Source: Chrysemys picta bellii (taxonomy: Eukaryota; Chordata; Testudines; Emydidae). From it: 64,000 bases of DNA. Position 1 is the stretch's first letter; each line of letters starts with the position of its first letter. This document shows positions 9,867 through 23,039 of this stretch, piece after piece. The position numbers and the translations under genes were made by a program. Where the stretch lies: positions 84,341,468-84,405,467 of the forward strand of contig NC_088796.1 of NCBI RefSeq assembly GCF_011386835.1. The letters run 5' to 3'. Under the pieces are notes generated by a model that saw nothing but the letters and a program-made list of their open reading frames with translations, ran no database searches and was not told the origin of the DNA.

Positions 9867-11684
9867 TGTAGGAGCAGGATTTTATAATTGTACTATGAGA
9901 ATTAATGTATGATTTGATTTCATCCTGCCAGTCACCCTTTTTGAATAGCAGAAAGGAATGACAGACCAGAACAATCCTAATGACTGATTATGGTCTCCCT
10001 TTTGTTTTAGGATAAGTTATAATGTCTATTATGGTTTCCTATATGTATTACAAATTAGGCACTCTAGTTAGATATACATTTCTTTATTTTAAGGTTTCGA
10101 AAGTAAGAGACAGGATCTTGTATTGTGTCTATGTTAAGGAGATTAGAGGAACGTTAAAGGCCTGGGCCCCAATGTAAATTGTTTTGATTATAAGATTTAG
10201 GAAGGCTTAATTTACAATGCCTTTTCTTGCTCAACATAAAAACTGCTGTATACCTTTAACTGTAAAAGACTGTTTGTGTGAATGAGGAATGTATGCATCA
10301 GGAAAAGATAAGGTGTGAAGGCCATTGTTATAGCCAGATGGTCAAGGAAGAAGGAGTGAAGAGACTTAAAGGACATCAGAGAATCATCAACATGCATCCA
10401 TAACGAAGGGCAGATTGACGACCCTGAGGTGAAGGCTGGCACCCCTAAGGACAACTGATTAAATCGAAACAAAGGACAGGATGACTCTCTCGGAGGTGTA
10501 TTGGAATGTTTACATCAAAAGATACACAATTAAGAAGTAACCCGGTCACAAACTGACACAGCAAAATCCACAGACTTCAGCAGAGAAAAAAAGACTGTAA
10601 GAACAGGGTGCTCTGCCATGGGGCTTTGGGTTCATCTTGCTACACTCCAGGAGCATCGGATCACGACCAACAGAGCCCTGCTCCCCTCTGCGACCAATCT
10701 GGCTGGCCACTAGATTGATCCAGACTCTGGACTGGTAACTATAGGGTTACCATATCTAACAAATAAAAAAAGAGGATCCTCCACGGGCCCTGACCCCGCC
10801 CATTCCCCACCCAGCCCCGCCCCAACTCCGCCCCTTCCCCGCCCTAACTCCGCCCCCTCCTCCCTCCCACTCCCAGCCACGTGGAAAGGGCTGCCCGAGC
10901 GCTACCGGCTTCACGGTTTGCCGGGCAGCCCCCAGACCCTGCGCCCCCGGCCGGCGCTTCCCCAGTGCAGCTGGGGCCCAGGAGGGCCCTGACTCTTCGG
11001 CTCTGTTTAAGAGTGGGCTGCCCGAGCGCTACCGGCTTCGGGCAGCCCCCATGCCTCCGGACCCTGCGCCCCCGGCCGGGCACTTCCCCTCCCGGGCTCT
11101 GGCGGCGCAGGGTCCGGAGGTATGGGGGCTGCCCAAAGCCCGTAGCGCTCGGCTCTTAAACAGAGCCGAAGAGTCGGAGAGGAGCAGAGCCGCCGCGGCT
11201 GGAGGCTCTGCTCCTCCCCGGACTCTTCGGCTCTGTTTAAGAGCCGAGCTGCCCCAGTGCTACCGGCTTCGGGCAGCCCCCATGCCTCCGACCCCGCGCC
11301 GCCGGAGCCCAGGAGGGGAAGTGCCCGGCCGGCGGCTGGGGTCCGGAGGCAAGGGGGCTGCCTGAAGCCCATAGTGCTCGGGCAGCTCGGCTCTTAAACA
11401 GAGCCGAAGAGTCAGGGGAGGAGCAGAGCCGCCATTTTCCCGGACATGTTCGGCTTTTTGGCAATTCCCCCCGGACGGGGGTTTGAGTGCCGAAAAGCCG
11501 GACATGTCCGGGAAAAAGAGGACGTATGGTAACCTTAGGTAACTATAAACATCAACTGGCGAGACTGTGTGTGTGTGCATGTGTGTATGTGATTAAAAAT
11601 CATATGCTAACTGTTGTATTCTCAATAAATGCAGCGTTTTTGACTTCTCTATAAAAGATCCCGTGTGCTTTGTATAGCATAACA
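9867..11684 (+). mobile_element. Solo-LTR-like element (about 1 kb, interrupted by a hAT insertion)
   Basis: It starts TGTAGGAGC and ends GCATAACA, with GCAG directly on both sides (9863-9866 and 11685-11688) as a 4-bp duplication. A TTCTCAATAAATGC polyadenylation signal lies near the right end (about 11621-11634), followed by about 60 nt, as in the R/U5 part of an LTR. Without the 796-bp hAT and its duplicated 8 bp it would be 1014 bp. No internal retroviral genes or second LTR are present, so it looks like a recombined solo LTR. Family (ERV or Gypsy) cannot be told. Confidence 0.55.
10742..11537. mobile_element. Non-autonomous hAT element (796 bp), GC-rich, with alternating inverted modules
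   Basis: Ends TAGGGTTACCATA and TATGGTAACCTTA are inverted repeats. The 8-bp target duplication GGTAACTA is perfect (10734-10741 and 11538-11545). The GC-rich interior carries a 23-bp block four times in alternating orientation (10992-11014 plus, 11153-11175 minus, 11221-11243 plus, 11391-11413 minus). Each block lies next to a GCTACCGGCTTCGGGCAGCC-like segment. There is no transposase, and the open frames here arise from GC content. Confidence 0.9.
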
Positions 11685-13685
11685 GCAGGACCTTGCAGCA
11701 GCGCGGTAACTGGACTAATGCTTTCAATTATCCTAGTTGCAGGGGCAGTTAGATTCTGTCTATGTTTCAGTTCTTAATTGTGCTGTCATGGGGTCAGGCA
11801 GAGTCAGATGAGGTTCAAGGCACTAAAACATCCTATGGCATACAATCCTGGGCTCACATGATGACATCATAATCTCAGCTTTTTTTTTTTTTTTTTTTTT
11901 TAAATGAAAGGTTTTAGCCTGTATGGCTGTGAAAAATGCTTGAAAACAAACCCAGCATGACTGCTGCAGTGATATTTGCTTGAGCCTGCAGACACCATGA
12001 AATGGTTCTGAATAAAATGCCCCCTTCACCTTAGCGGTTAATTCTGAGACCTGCTGCTCTTGGGATCCTATGCCAAGATCACCCCAGCAGAGAAATCTGA
12101 AGGGGACCTCAGGGAGGCTGGGGTTGCAAATACTGCGTAAAGGCTTTGTTGGGGTGGTGGTAGCAGGGCTAACTGCCAGTCTTCTGCTCAGGTGAGTGTG
12201 CATGAGTTCTCTCTCTGGGATAGACCCCAATTGTCAGAAGGCAGGGAGTGATGGGATGGGATAGGGTAAGCCTCATCCTGCCCAGATAAGCGAGTGGTGG
12301 TGACTTCCTATGCCCCCTGCCACTGTCACCCCAAGCAGGAAAGGAGCCCAAATTGCCCAAATACAGCCTGGGGATTAAGGGGACTCTTGTTCTCTGATCA
12401 GAAGCCTTGCCCATTACAATTGAGATGTGGATGGGGCCGTTAATGGGTTGTCCTCTTTCTGACATACCTGCTCCTTTATTCTCTCACTTGCCCCCAAGCT
12501 GGTAGTAACCGATCAGGCAGTTTAGAATTTTAGAGAACTCTGGCACTTCCATTCCGCTTCCTAGTCTCTGTCCTGCCACAGAAATCCCTGTTTAATTCCA
12601 TTTGTATTCAAGGCTGTTTCCAGTCCAAAAGACAAAACAAGAAGATAAATATTATATTGTTTATGGTACTTTTTCTAAATTTGACTTATTTTGTGTATTA
12701 CATATTTGCCTGCTATTTAACCTAACAGGTTTATGGGAAAACTTAGCAGAAATTTCAGTGACAGTGACGGCACACCCTTTACAGGATTTAAACTTAAACT
12801 CCTTTGCAATGTGGTGCAGACTCTCCACTCACATCAGACAACAGAGATCTAGGAAATGCAAGGTGTTATGCTGGAAGGTATTAATGGCTGCCCTCAATCA
12901 CAAACTAAGTTATAACTAAAGGGTGTACTCAGCTCCCTTCATTCAGGCTAAAAGAGCAATTAAATGCCACTTGGCATAATGATAGTTGAAATAGAAGCTA
13001 CTGCCCAAGGCATTGACCAGCATGGCATCCCCGTGGAAATAGTGTTAATATAGTTAAGACTGAGAATTCAACTAGGCAAGTCAACAATACGTCTGTTCCA
13101 TTACATTTCTCTCTGTATGTGATCACAATGCCAGGCAACATCTCATACCATTTGATAAAAAGTGATCATCAAACTTTTTATGATCAAGCTCCACTTTTAT
13201 CAAAGTCAATGAACTTGCCCCATAACTGCCATGTTGTGTGCAGCTCCACGTGTGAAATGTTTCACCAGTGATAAAGACGCAGATGCCTGCCTCAGTGACA
13301 GATGTATATGGGAAGCCAAAGCCTATTCCTCATACCATGCAAAAAGGAAGGAGGGGAACAGGAGCAGCTAGGGGGTTGAAGCAGCTGAGCCAGGGAAACC
13401 TCGGAGATCAAGATGGAGAAGGAGGGAGGAACAGTCTCTTTAGGGATGGAGAGCATGGAATACCCTGGTGGGATTATTAGCGGAGGGAGAACACGGGACA
13501 GTTTTGGGGAGAGCCTGGAGTGATCATTTTAACTGAGATCCTGGAGAAACCTCTCCCTTTTGCCCCTGCTTCCCACTTCTCTTAGCATGTTCCCCTTTGA
13601 GCCTATCCCCTTATTCTGTCCCCTTCACTTCCCAGCTGGCTGCTATCTCCAGCCGCTCCACTGTGACGGTACCAACAGAGACAAG
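11685..13685. other. Intergenic stretch, no gene recognised
   Basis: Contains a poly(T) run at about 11880-11902 (a poly(A) tail on the minus strand) but no identifiable retroposon body beside it. The 135-codon frame at 11823-12230 runs through this poly(T), giving poly-Lys, and is rejected. Confidence 0.45.
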
Positions 13686-13688
13686 AGG

Positions 13689-13900
13689 AAGGGTTCTTTA
13701 GTGGTTAGTACACTAACCTAGAACATGGGAGACCAGGTTCAATTCCCCGCTCTGCTTCCTGGGTTCAATTCCAGGCTTCCTGTGTGACCTTAGGCAAGTC
13801 ACTTAGTACTTCCCCTTAAAGGTTTTGTGAGCATAAATACATTATAAATTGTGAGGCACGACAGTAATGGGGCCATATAAGTACTGAAGATAGACAAAAG
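13689..13900 (+). repeat. tRNA-derived CORE-SINE
   Basis: The head has RNA polymerase III-type boxes: TAGTGGTTAGTACACTAACC (A-box-like) and GGTTCAATTCC (B box). A CORE/MIR-like body follows (CTGTGTGACCTTAGGCAAGTCACTTA), then a tail GGGGCCATATAAGTACTGAAGATAGA. It is a SINE, not a tRNA gene, as no cloverleaf is complete. Confidence 0.75.
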
Positions 13901-14130
13901 AGTTTAAGTACTGACACCAGACCAGCCCTCATTAATTTAAACTGAATTAACAAGATTGCATGCCTCATAGTAGCTTTCAGAATATGTCCCAGGGCTTCTT
14001 CTCAACAGAAATATACAGGGACTTGGCATTTTAGCTTGGTCCCAAGTTTTACAGTAAACAGCATGGCTACTTTTAAACTCTCTTACAATCCTTTTTTGTC
14101 TTTCCACTCACTGTAGCATGAGCAGACATT

Positions 14131-14765
14131 TGTCACAGGGTCCACTTACTGCTAGTGCACTTCCTCCTGGCTGCTCTGGGGATTAGTTCCTTCCAGGTCC
14201 AAACCCTCTACCCCATCTGCTGCTCATTTGCACGCCCTTGCTTTCACTGTGATTCAGGGCGCTCTCTTCTGGCTTGGCCCTCCAACCAGGTCACTGCAGT
14301 CCTCCCCTTTTGGGGGTATCAAAGTCTCTCCATCCAAAATGTCAGTCTTCCTTTCACTGGCCAGACCCGGCTGCTTCTCCAGTCGTGATAGGGGAACCCG
14401 GACCTACCCTCTACTCCAGATTTCCATGCAGGGAACCTATGTCTAGCAATGGCAGCCTGCTTTCTCCCAGACCCTGTTGCTATTTTCCTGGACTCCTTCC
14501 TATGTCTTCTGGCTCCCAACATTCTGGGTTTATCAGCCTGAACTCCTTCCTCCCAGGGAGTAACTGAAGACTTCTTTACTCCATAGCCCCAAACACTCCT
14601 CCCTTCTCCCAGGGAGGGACTGCAGACTACTTCCCTTGCAGCCTTTTTCTGCTGCCATCTTGGCTTTCTACCAGCCCCACCTGTTCCATTTCAGCCAAGC
14701 TCCAGCATTTGTCTTTCCCCATTGGTGCAGTCCATCAGGTTAATTAACGTGGACACCCCATCACA
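14131..14765. repeat. LTR-like interspersed repeat (TGTCACAGGG...CCCCATCACA)
   Basis: A 635-bp CT-rich unit with TG...CA boundaries. TGTCACAGGGTCCAC at the left is loosely complementary to GTGGACACCCCATCACA at the right. No clear target duplication was seen. The terminal style resembles the unit at 56409-57132. It could be a solo LTR or a DNA element; the small open frames in it are not genes. Confidence 0.45.
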
Positions 14766-15773
14766 TATGGAGTGAATTATACTATTATACCAATTATGCT
14801 ATTGATCTGAGTGAATTCTTGGCAGGCACAGAATTAATACACCTGGGAAACAGTGCAAGACCCAGAGAATAGATGAACAATCTCATGTTGGTGGGACTCT
14901 CCACAGAGATAAAGAAATTTTTGAACCAGTTACTGAAAACACTATTCCTCGATGCAATGCACAATAACATACCACGAGCAAAAGTAACTGTATGCTTCCC
15001 CTAGAAGTGAATTTGGTCAGCTGCTGCCATCCTTTCCCTAGAGTCAGGCATGTTCTTTGGGTTCCTGATTCTGTCCTTTGTTTTGAACCTTTTAGGCTAC
15101 AGGCAGGAAGCTTTTGTGGCAGATTTCTTGCTTATCAAGCAATGGCAGCTTATGACTTTTTTGACAGATGAAGTACAAAATCATAAGATATGTATTTTCA
15201 TACCTGTCCAATCTATAATTTAATAGCTATTAAAAGCTTACCTTCTTTATGGTGAAGAAACAGCTGGCTGACCCAGGAGCTGGAACTGCCACTGGGCTTG
15301 GCAGGGGCTCCTCATGCATACGCACGCATACACTTACCCCTTGGGGAAGGGAGACTGGAGAGGTGCAGGGCCTTTGCAAACCTGGCCTAACTTCTACAAT
15401 CCTGCTGTGGCCTCCCCAAGCAGGGATTACTACAGCAACGTTCTTATAAAGTGGCTCCTGGGTGTGGTAAATTGCCATGGTAACAAAGCAGCTTCTTGAG
15501 GCACTATTAGCTATCCCAAGATTTGAGCCTCATGCAGCACTACATTCTTCAAACTTTCTGGCATTGTGTTTTGCTACTGGAGGGAGTTGTGATATTTAAA
15601 TCAAATCACAATTTGTCTTTAAATCTGTGTCTATCAATGCAATAAAAATATACAAAATGTACTTTGTAGCTTTTGGGAATTCTTTGTTAGAGTTTGCCTC
15701 ACATGCCTGGGCTGATGAGCAGTAATATTTAACTCTTTAGCATTTTCCCTCCATATATCTCAAGAGCACTTTA

Positions 15774-15905
15774 AAAAAAAATAAGCCATTATTCTCATTT
15801 TACAGAGAAGGAAATGAAAGTGACTTGCCCAGTGTCACACAGCAAACCAATGGCAGAGATGGGAATAGGACCCCTTTCCTAGTCCAGTGCCCTGTCCACT
15901 GGGCC
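15774..15905 (+). repeat. MIR relic
   Basis: Shows TTCTCATTTTACAGAGAAGG, GTGACTTGCCCAGTGTCACA, CAGCAAACCAATGGCAGAG and TCCAGTGCCCTGTCCACT in MIR order. Confidence 0.75.
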
Positions 15906-16510
15906 ATGCTGACTCCCAAACAAGGGGAGCCTCAGCAGAGAATTGCTGCAGCTTTCTCTGGACATCACAGGTCACATGATGTACTCATATTTTACAAGTA
16001 TTTCCTTAACATGATGTTTATAACAATGATTTTTTTTAAAAAGTTCTCCTTATTTTTTAATTGATCAAACTTGTGAAGAGATTTAAAAATGTAAATTGAT
16101 TCACATTTTCAGAGGATTAAAAAAATACCCAGGGAAGAGTCAAATCATCAAAACACAGTGAAATCCACTCAAATGCCAAACTTAACAGACATGCATACGT
16201 TACAAAAAACTTCCTATCACAAGTGGCAACTTCATTGGAGAGTAGGAATAGAATGGGCACAAAGAATTATTCTCATGTCCCAGGAAGATGGGTCCACAGG
16301 TTAGCTCAAGGTGAGTACACCTTCATCTTTGGTTAGTGAATCTAATGGAATAACATCAAATGCCGAGTCAACTTCTACTTTTTTGGTAGGTTAACAAACC
16401 TAGTGAATAAAAAAGCGACAGCCATTTAAGGCATCTGATACAACACTATAGGGCAGTCTCACAAGCAAACTTAAGTGAGATAATAGGAACACACATTAAA
16501 AAAGTTCTGA

Positions 16511-16738
16511 GGGCTTGTCTACACAGAGTTGTACTGGTTTACACTTAAAATGTGGTATTAAATTACTGTAAAAGGCTGTGTGATACTCTTATTTCATTTG
16601 AGTGGCTTCTTTTGGTTTAGATTAAGTCAACGTGGAACAGGTTTAAGGAAGCAAAGTAAGTGTTCACACAAAGGTTTGCACTTGTTTAACTAAATCGCTT
16701 TTAATAAAACCAGTTGAAGTTTGGGTATAGAGAATGCC
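16511..16738. mobile_element. Harbinger-like MITE (GGGCTTGTCTACA family), diverged
   Basis: The left end GGGCTTGTCTACACAG matches the well-preserved copy at 30336-30510. The right end GTATAGAGAATGCC is a decayed inverted copy. It is flanked by TGA and TAA, a decayed 3-bp TWA duplication. Confidence 0.6.
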
Positions 16739-18349
16739 TAAGTAATTATTAGTGTCAAGTTGAATGGAGATGTTCCCTGAGGTCTTACAGGGGTCAGGTC
16801 TTAGATATAATTAATGACTTGATGGGTAGAGTACAGAGTATGCCAAATTATATATATGCTTCTGTGCATTTGTTTATCTGTGAGAGATTGTTTTGTCGAA
16901 GATTTAAAATATTTAAACCAGAACAATGGATTGAAATCAATACAATGAAATTAAAAAATGTAGCAAAATTTCACATGTGGTAGGGAAGAATTATCAATTG
17001 TATCAAAATGGAATAGGAGATATTAACTAGACATCAGCTTATTTTGGCACTGGTTAGTGCCAAAATGATATTTTGATATTGATATATGATATTTGGATTG
17101 TTTCTATACTCCAAATTTGGAAGAGAAATTAATGCGAATTCAGAGAGAGCAGCAATACTAATAAAATGATGAGAACAGAATTTAAAGAAAGCTTACAGGA
17201 GTGGCAATGTCAATCTGAAGAAAAGTAACAGGGAAAACAACTCTTTACAAATATAAATGAGACGTTAGAATAGACATTCATTCTTATTTAGTCAGCCACA
17301 TCAAATTGCAGTTAGGAGCATCAGCAAGGAAAACAAATAGAATTGACAGTGTGTCATGCCCAGTAAGATTGCAGAATCACCATCACTGGAGAGAAGGCTG
17401 AATTAGACACATCTGTTAGATATGGCTGAAGAATTGAAATCTATCCTTCGACAATAGAGGAGGATGAAAAAAAAATCACTTGTTATTTCCTCAATTCCAA
17501 ATGATTCATCATTCCTCCTCAAATTAGAGAGAGGCCATAAGGGGGAAACAGCACAAAACTTAGCAACAACCAGCTACTCCAATTCACTCCTCGCAAGCAA
17601 CAATGGATTACCTGGTGTTTTTGCTGAAGTAATCAGTAAGGTAAATGTTAACAAGGATGCCATTAAAATGGCTATTAGGCTTCAAAGTAAACACCTCAGA
17701 GCTAAACAGGAACAAATTATTCCTTTCTGAGATATTGTTTTAGAAGTTTGCAGACACATGAAGATAACATTGCATTGGTTTAAAGCCAGTTCATACTTGG
17801 AAGGCTATCCTTCCATTCATAAGAGGTCTAAAAAAACCTTTAGCTACAGTTAAACAGTTTTAGCTTCTGCAGTCAGAGAATACATATAGCCCTACACAAT
17901 ACAAATGACTGTTTACGGCTGTGATATCTGTATCTTCAGTGTTTACACATTAAACAACTATTTGCTTGCTTTATGTATATTGCTCTCAGATGGATTAACA
18001 CGTCTGCCTTCCTGAGTATCATTCTCTCCCTCCAAAAAGTTTTAAATCAGTTGTGAAAGGATGGTTGAAGGAACCTAGTACCATGAAGAGCGTTAACATT
18101 TCTGAGGAGGTGGCAGAGGGGAAGATACACAACCCCCCAGGAACTCCTGTAACTATCCACTGTGGAAGCAATTAAGCAGTTTGTTGAATGTGATGAAAAA
18201 GGTAGAGTATCAAAGACACTGTATTTTAGTCCTGTAACTGGCTGCCTGATTATAACTATAATCCAGGGATTTGAACTGGTTGCAATGGAACAGATAGTAA
18301 ACATTAAAATAAGTCAATTACTTAAAGTAACCACTCAGACTTATTTCTC

Positions 18350-18665
18350 ATGCAGCATAATCCAGTCGATCGAGCACAGGATGGAATCAGAAGGATCACG
18401 GTTCAATTCCCAGTGTTGCAGCTAATTTGCTGTGTGACCGTGGGCTGGCCTCTTAATAAAAATTTTCTCAGCTTGGTATGAAACGTTCATCCTTTTTAAA
18501 ATCAAGCCACATATTTGGATGCCCAAAGAGCTGAGTACCCAATAGTCTTCACTGACTTCAACAGGCATTCCTGTATGCTTAGCACATTTGAAAAACATCA
18601 GACCACTTATTTTAGGTGTCTAAAGATGGGCTTATGAGCTTACCTTTAGGCACCCTATTTTTAAA
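18350..18665 (+). repeat. CORE-SINE head and adjoining ancient repeat
   Basis: ACGGTTCAATTCCCAG (B box) and TTTGCTGTGTGACCGTGGGC mark a CORE-SINE. From about 18515 the TTTTAGGTGTCTAAAGATGGG...TTTAGGCACCCTATTTT segment belongs to another old dispersed amniote repeat. Confidence 0.55.
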
Positions 18666-19799
18666 AAATATTGTCTTCACGTATACAGTGGGAATAATAC
18701 TTACCCATCTTCATAAAGCTGAGGTGAAATATATTATGCCTATAATTGAAGCAGTTTCAAACCTCCAATTTTCAGTCTTTTGTTGTTGTGAGTGAAATAA
18801 AAATTCAAGTTTTATTTTGTTATTTAATTATGAATGTTGATTCAAAGCAGGCATGGATGTACGTGTCTACATATTGACAAATGCTTCTGGAGTTCACAAT
18901 TTCTGAGTCACTGCTTTTAAGAGTGCAAACTATAATGTGCACTGAAAATACATTAATTTACAGGCTCTTCACATATGTGCAGAATTCCCTTACGCAATTT
19001 TTTGTTGCATTTTGAGAAAGTAAATTTAAGCACTATGCTTCACCTTAATCAGATTTCATCCACTTTAAATGCCATCTTATCAACATTCATACCTACTTGG
19101 CAAAAGAAGGAATAAAGATTTGTCTTAGCAAGCAAAGATGTTTCAAATGGCAAATTATTATACCAGGATAAATGGCTCAATGTTAAAATAATAAGTCCTT
19201 TTTTAATTATAAAACTGAAGAAACTGCTTCTTCACAATTTTAGAACACACCACTACATTTTGCTCGTGAGAACAAAATTTACAGTCATAAGTTGCACATA
19301 AAGGGTTTATTTTAAATGTTTTAAGGATAGAGTTACATCATAATTATAAAAATTACTTACAGAATTAAGTAACAGATTTAAAGTGTTTATACTTCTAAAT
19401 GCAGAGAACAGGGAACTGTCTACATTGTTCAAAATAAAATAAAAATAATGAAACCAAGCTCTAAAGATGAAGTCATTACCTAATTTTAAAATGTGAACAC
19501 GAAGACCTTTGAACTATACACATACCAAGAACCATCCAAATTGCACTAATGATGTAAAATACAAAAAGCACAGCATTTTAAAGGAACCAGAAACTGTTTT
19601 AGCTGTAATTCACCTTCCCTGAATTGATTGTAATTGCTGCTGTCCTCAAAGAAACCTTCAGTTTTAAAATGAATCAATTAAAAAAAGACTTTTATGTATT
19701 GCAATTTATGAAGTTTAAAAGGGTTTTCCCCAATGTATTTAGGTCTTTATGTATTCTACTCCAACTTAATTTAGGGTTTGGCACTCAAAAGAAAAAAAG

Positions 19800-22700
19800 T
19801 TGTGGTGTTTTAGATTCAGCTGTGATTTTATTTACTAGTGAACAGAATACATGGTCCCTTCAAATGCTGTGACACATACAACTGGAAAATTACCTTCTGT
19901 TGGCACTATGCTCGCCTCACCAGTGCATTTAGTCCTACTAACAACCATTAAAACAGCACAATAAGCAAATTCACAAAAACTGAACACAAAATAAAAACAA
20001 AAACAAAAAACCTAAACATTTTAACATGCAACTTTAGTTTGTTACATTGAACATTCTACCTTCTAAGCATGCAAAAAAGGATGGTCTGCATTTAAGATTT
20101 TTTTTTCCTTTTTAAAATTTTACATGGCAGCCTGACATCATACACACACACACATACGCACACACACACAATATACAACAATACTACAGCAGGTAAATGA
20201 GAAAGGCCAATAACTTTTATACACAGATCCTGGCTTGTGCTGTGACAAGCCCCATGATAATTTTGGAAAGTAATGTTGAACCCCTAGAACAAGGAACCAA
20301 CATTTAGTTACCAGGGTAACGCAAGCACTGCATGCAGATCTGAAACATGAGCCTAAAACAAAGCCCAAAGCAGAAGGGCAGGAAGTGGAATTAGTTTCAA
20401 GCCTCAAAAAAGGTGGTTTAAACTATCAAAAAAGAAAAAAGAAAAAGAAAATCCCAAACCAAAAAACAAAACCAAAAACCAACAAAGCAACAGACAACAG
20501 GGGACACTTAAAAGGCCGTAAAAATTTACAGATTATACTCCACTAATTGGTAGATTATGTGGTATAGTAAAGTGGCTTGCAGAAAACCCACAAATGCAAG
20601 CCTTTAATGCTAAAAATGTTTCAGTAGACCTGAACTTCAAATATTTCAAAACAAACCTTGTTTTCCTCAGATGTATAGCCCAAAATTCACTGTACTACGT
20701 TATGCACGTATCCTGTGTATAATCAATACACTCACTCATTCTTGTGCCACAAATATCAACTTGGGCTCATGGAGCCAGGCTCAGCTTTGAGATTTACATG
20801 CAGGACTCTTAAGAGTCAATAGAAAACACATAACAGATCTGCAGGATGAAAACACTGTGTTGCAAATCTGCTCACTTTGTTCAAAAACACAAGGAACATT
20901 TATGATTCAGGTACTTAGTACTTAAGGACTGCATTGAGAAGCTATTAACTGAAAGACAATAGCCTGCCTTTGGTCGCCCATGATGAAATACTGGACATAA
21001 TGCAATAGTAGCAATGGACAAAGAATTAAGGTACTGTATTTATATGGTGAGTATTTGTTACCATTCAACAGCATAATGAGGCACAAGCCTTAAGGCTAAA
21101 ATATGAAGTCAGGCAAAAATGGATAGAAAGGGGCTTAAACCACTGAATCTTCAATGTCAAGAACATCCATAATAGAGGTCATCTGGGCCTCAGATCTCTG
21201 ATTAACAGCACCTTTTTTTAGCCTTCTGTGCAAGGTTGGGATCTGGGTGTTCCTCCCCTCAACAGCAATAACTGGCTTCACATACTAGCCATCTGTGAAG
21301 CAGTGCTTTCAAACTTGCAAAGCTCTGCCTTAATATGACATGACAATTTTGTTGCTGAACTGACCATTTTTGCAATTCTGATTACTTTTAAAAACTGCCA
21401 CACTTAAAAAACTACTTTGGGTTACAACTATCCTGCAAGATTAAAACTGTGAAAGGATCTGCTGCTGTGGGCTGCTATTTACATCCACAATCTAATGCAG
21501 ATGACCGAACCACTGAGGCTGCCTATAGCTTTCATTAGTTAGTACACCACTGGCATGCAGAACTCTAGTGTTCATTGAATGAAATTCACGTAACAGCATA
21601 CCTCAAAGCGAGTACAATGTACACCACAAAAGGCGACAACAGGTTTAAGCTGTAGATGCTTTGTCCGGACACTCGTAGAAAAGCCAGAAAGAAGAGCTAA
21701 GAAAGATGTTTTCTCAGGGGGAAAATAATAAAATAAAAAAAAAGGAATGCAGCAGAAGGCAACAAATGCTTCTCCTTCTCTAAAATAAGTCTTTAATGTA
21801 AGAGGACTGTTCTTTCATGAGGTTTTTGTCTTTACATGTAACAGATAAACTATTAGGCTTTTAAGTCCACACACAAACATCCAGGTTGCTAATTTTGAAA
21901 TTAAATGAGAGACTACTGATTGCCAATGTGTAGTCTAAAGATCTTTCTGAAGTAACATATAATGTTATGACTGTTGTGGCACCAAGCACTTGGGTTTGTT
22001 AAGAAGTGTGTATAACAAAAATACAACATTTAGAATAGAAGGCAGCCTTGTTTTGTGTAGTTTTACTGGTTCCTTCAACTTGTAAATGTGGGTCTGCATT
22101 TTCGAATCAACAGTTTATATAGTTGATTAAACCTTTTATAGTTTAAAGCCTTTTCACTGAAAGGTGCAAGTCAAACACTTGATGTTGTACTGCCTTGCGT
22201 CTACGAAGATGCACGAATATTCCCATGTACTGCTAATTCTTAAAAAGCTACTTTGAAATAAGGTGTAGAAACACAGTAGATTGATGTTACTTGGGTTAGG
22301 CACTCCTTAAACACTGCACAAACCAACCATTTACTTTTTTTGAAATCATCTCAGCCCCAACCCTGAAAACAAGGACTGCCAGTAGCCAAGAAATTAAATT
22401 TAATGTTACATAAGAAGGCAATATTGAAAATATCAAACTACACTTGCATGTGGCAGTTGAACAGGTGAGTGCGAGGTTGAAGAAAAAGTTAAAGGCTATG
22501 AAAATTTTTTTAGATTAATGATTACAATACTAGATCAACTTTACACAGCTTGGATTTGCAGCTGTTTACTTTAACTCCCTCTCCCCAAAAATATAGTGAC
22601 TTCCTTCAAGAAAAGGAGTTCCCTTACACAAAATGTGTCATGTTCACACAAATTTGTTTGTATTATTCAGAACAAAACAGTTTTGTTGGCAGAGATTGTG

Positions 22701-22811
22701 GGTTCGCAGGGACATTTAAGCTTTCATTAAACTGGAAAGCAGTCAAGTCTTTGTGTCTACAAATTTTACATTTAATAGTTCCACAAGTTTGGCAAAAGTT
22801 CACGATGATGT
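19800..22811 (-). other. SPIN1: SPIN1 3' untranslated region
   Basis: About 3 kb follow the stop codon without a splice site, coding potential or recognisable interspersed repeat, unlike everything around it. That fits the roughly 3-kb 3' UTR I recall for vertebrate SPIN1. The stretch nearest the stop (about 22.3-22.8 kb) looks close to the mammalian UTR as I remember it. The sequence is A/T-rich. It holds a CA-rich microsatellite at 20143-20170 and an AAAAC/AAAG-rich run at 20420-20490. The distal end is set by the polyadenylation hexamer at 19827-19832. A second AATAAA at 19306-19311 would give a longer form. The end is inferred. Confidence 0.7.
19827..19832 (-). promoter_or_regulatory. Candidate SPIN1 polyadenylation signal AATAAA
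   Basis: On the minus strand this reads AATAAA within GTAAATAAAATC, about 3 kb after the SPIN1 stop codon. Cleavage would be expected 10-30 nt further on, near 19.80 kb. Another AATAAA lies at 19306-19311. The choice between them cannot be made from sequence alone. Confidence 0.5.

Positions 22812-23039
<228 letters not shown>

Noticed and set aside
10844..11580. Six overlapping Ala/Pro/Gly-rich frames
   Set aside because: All fall in the GC-rich hAT element at 10742-11537.
11880..11902. Poly(T) as the tail of a processed pseudogene on the minus strand
   Set aside because: No recognisable coding body or target duplication next to it.
13689..13760. Possible tRNA gene
   Set aside because: A- and B-box-like sequences are present but no full cloverleaf. 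The CORE body and tail downstream show a SINE.
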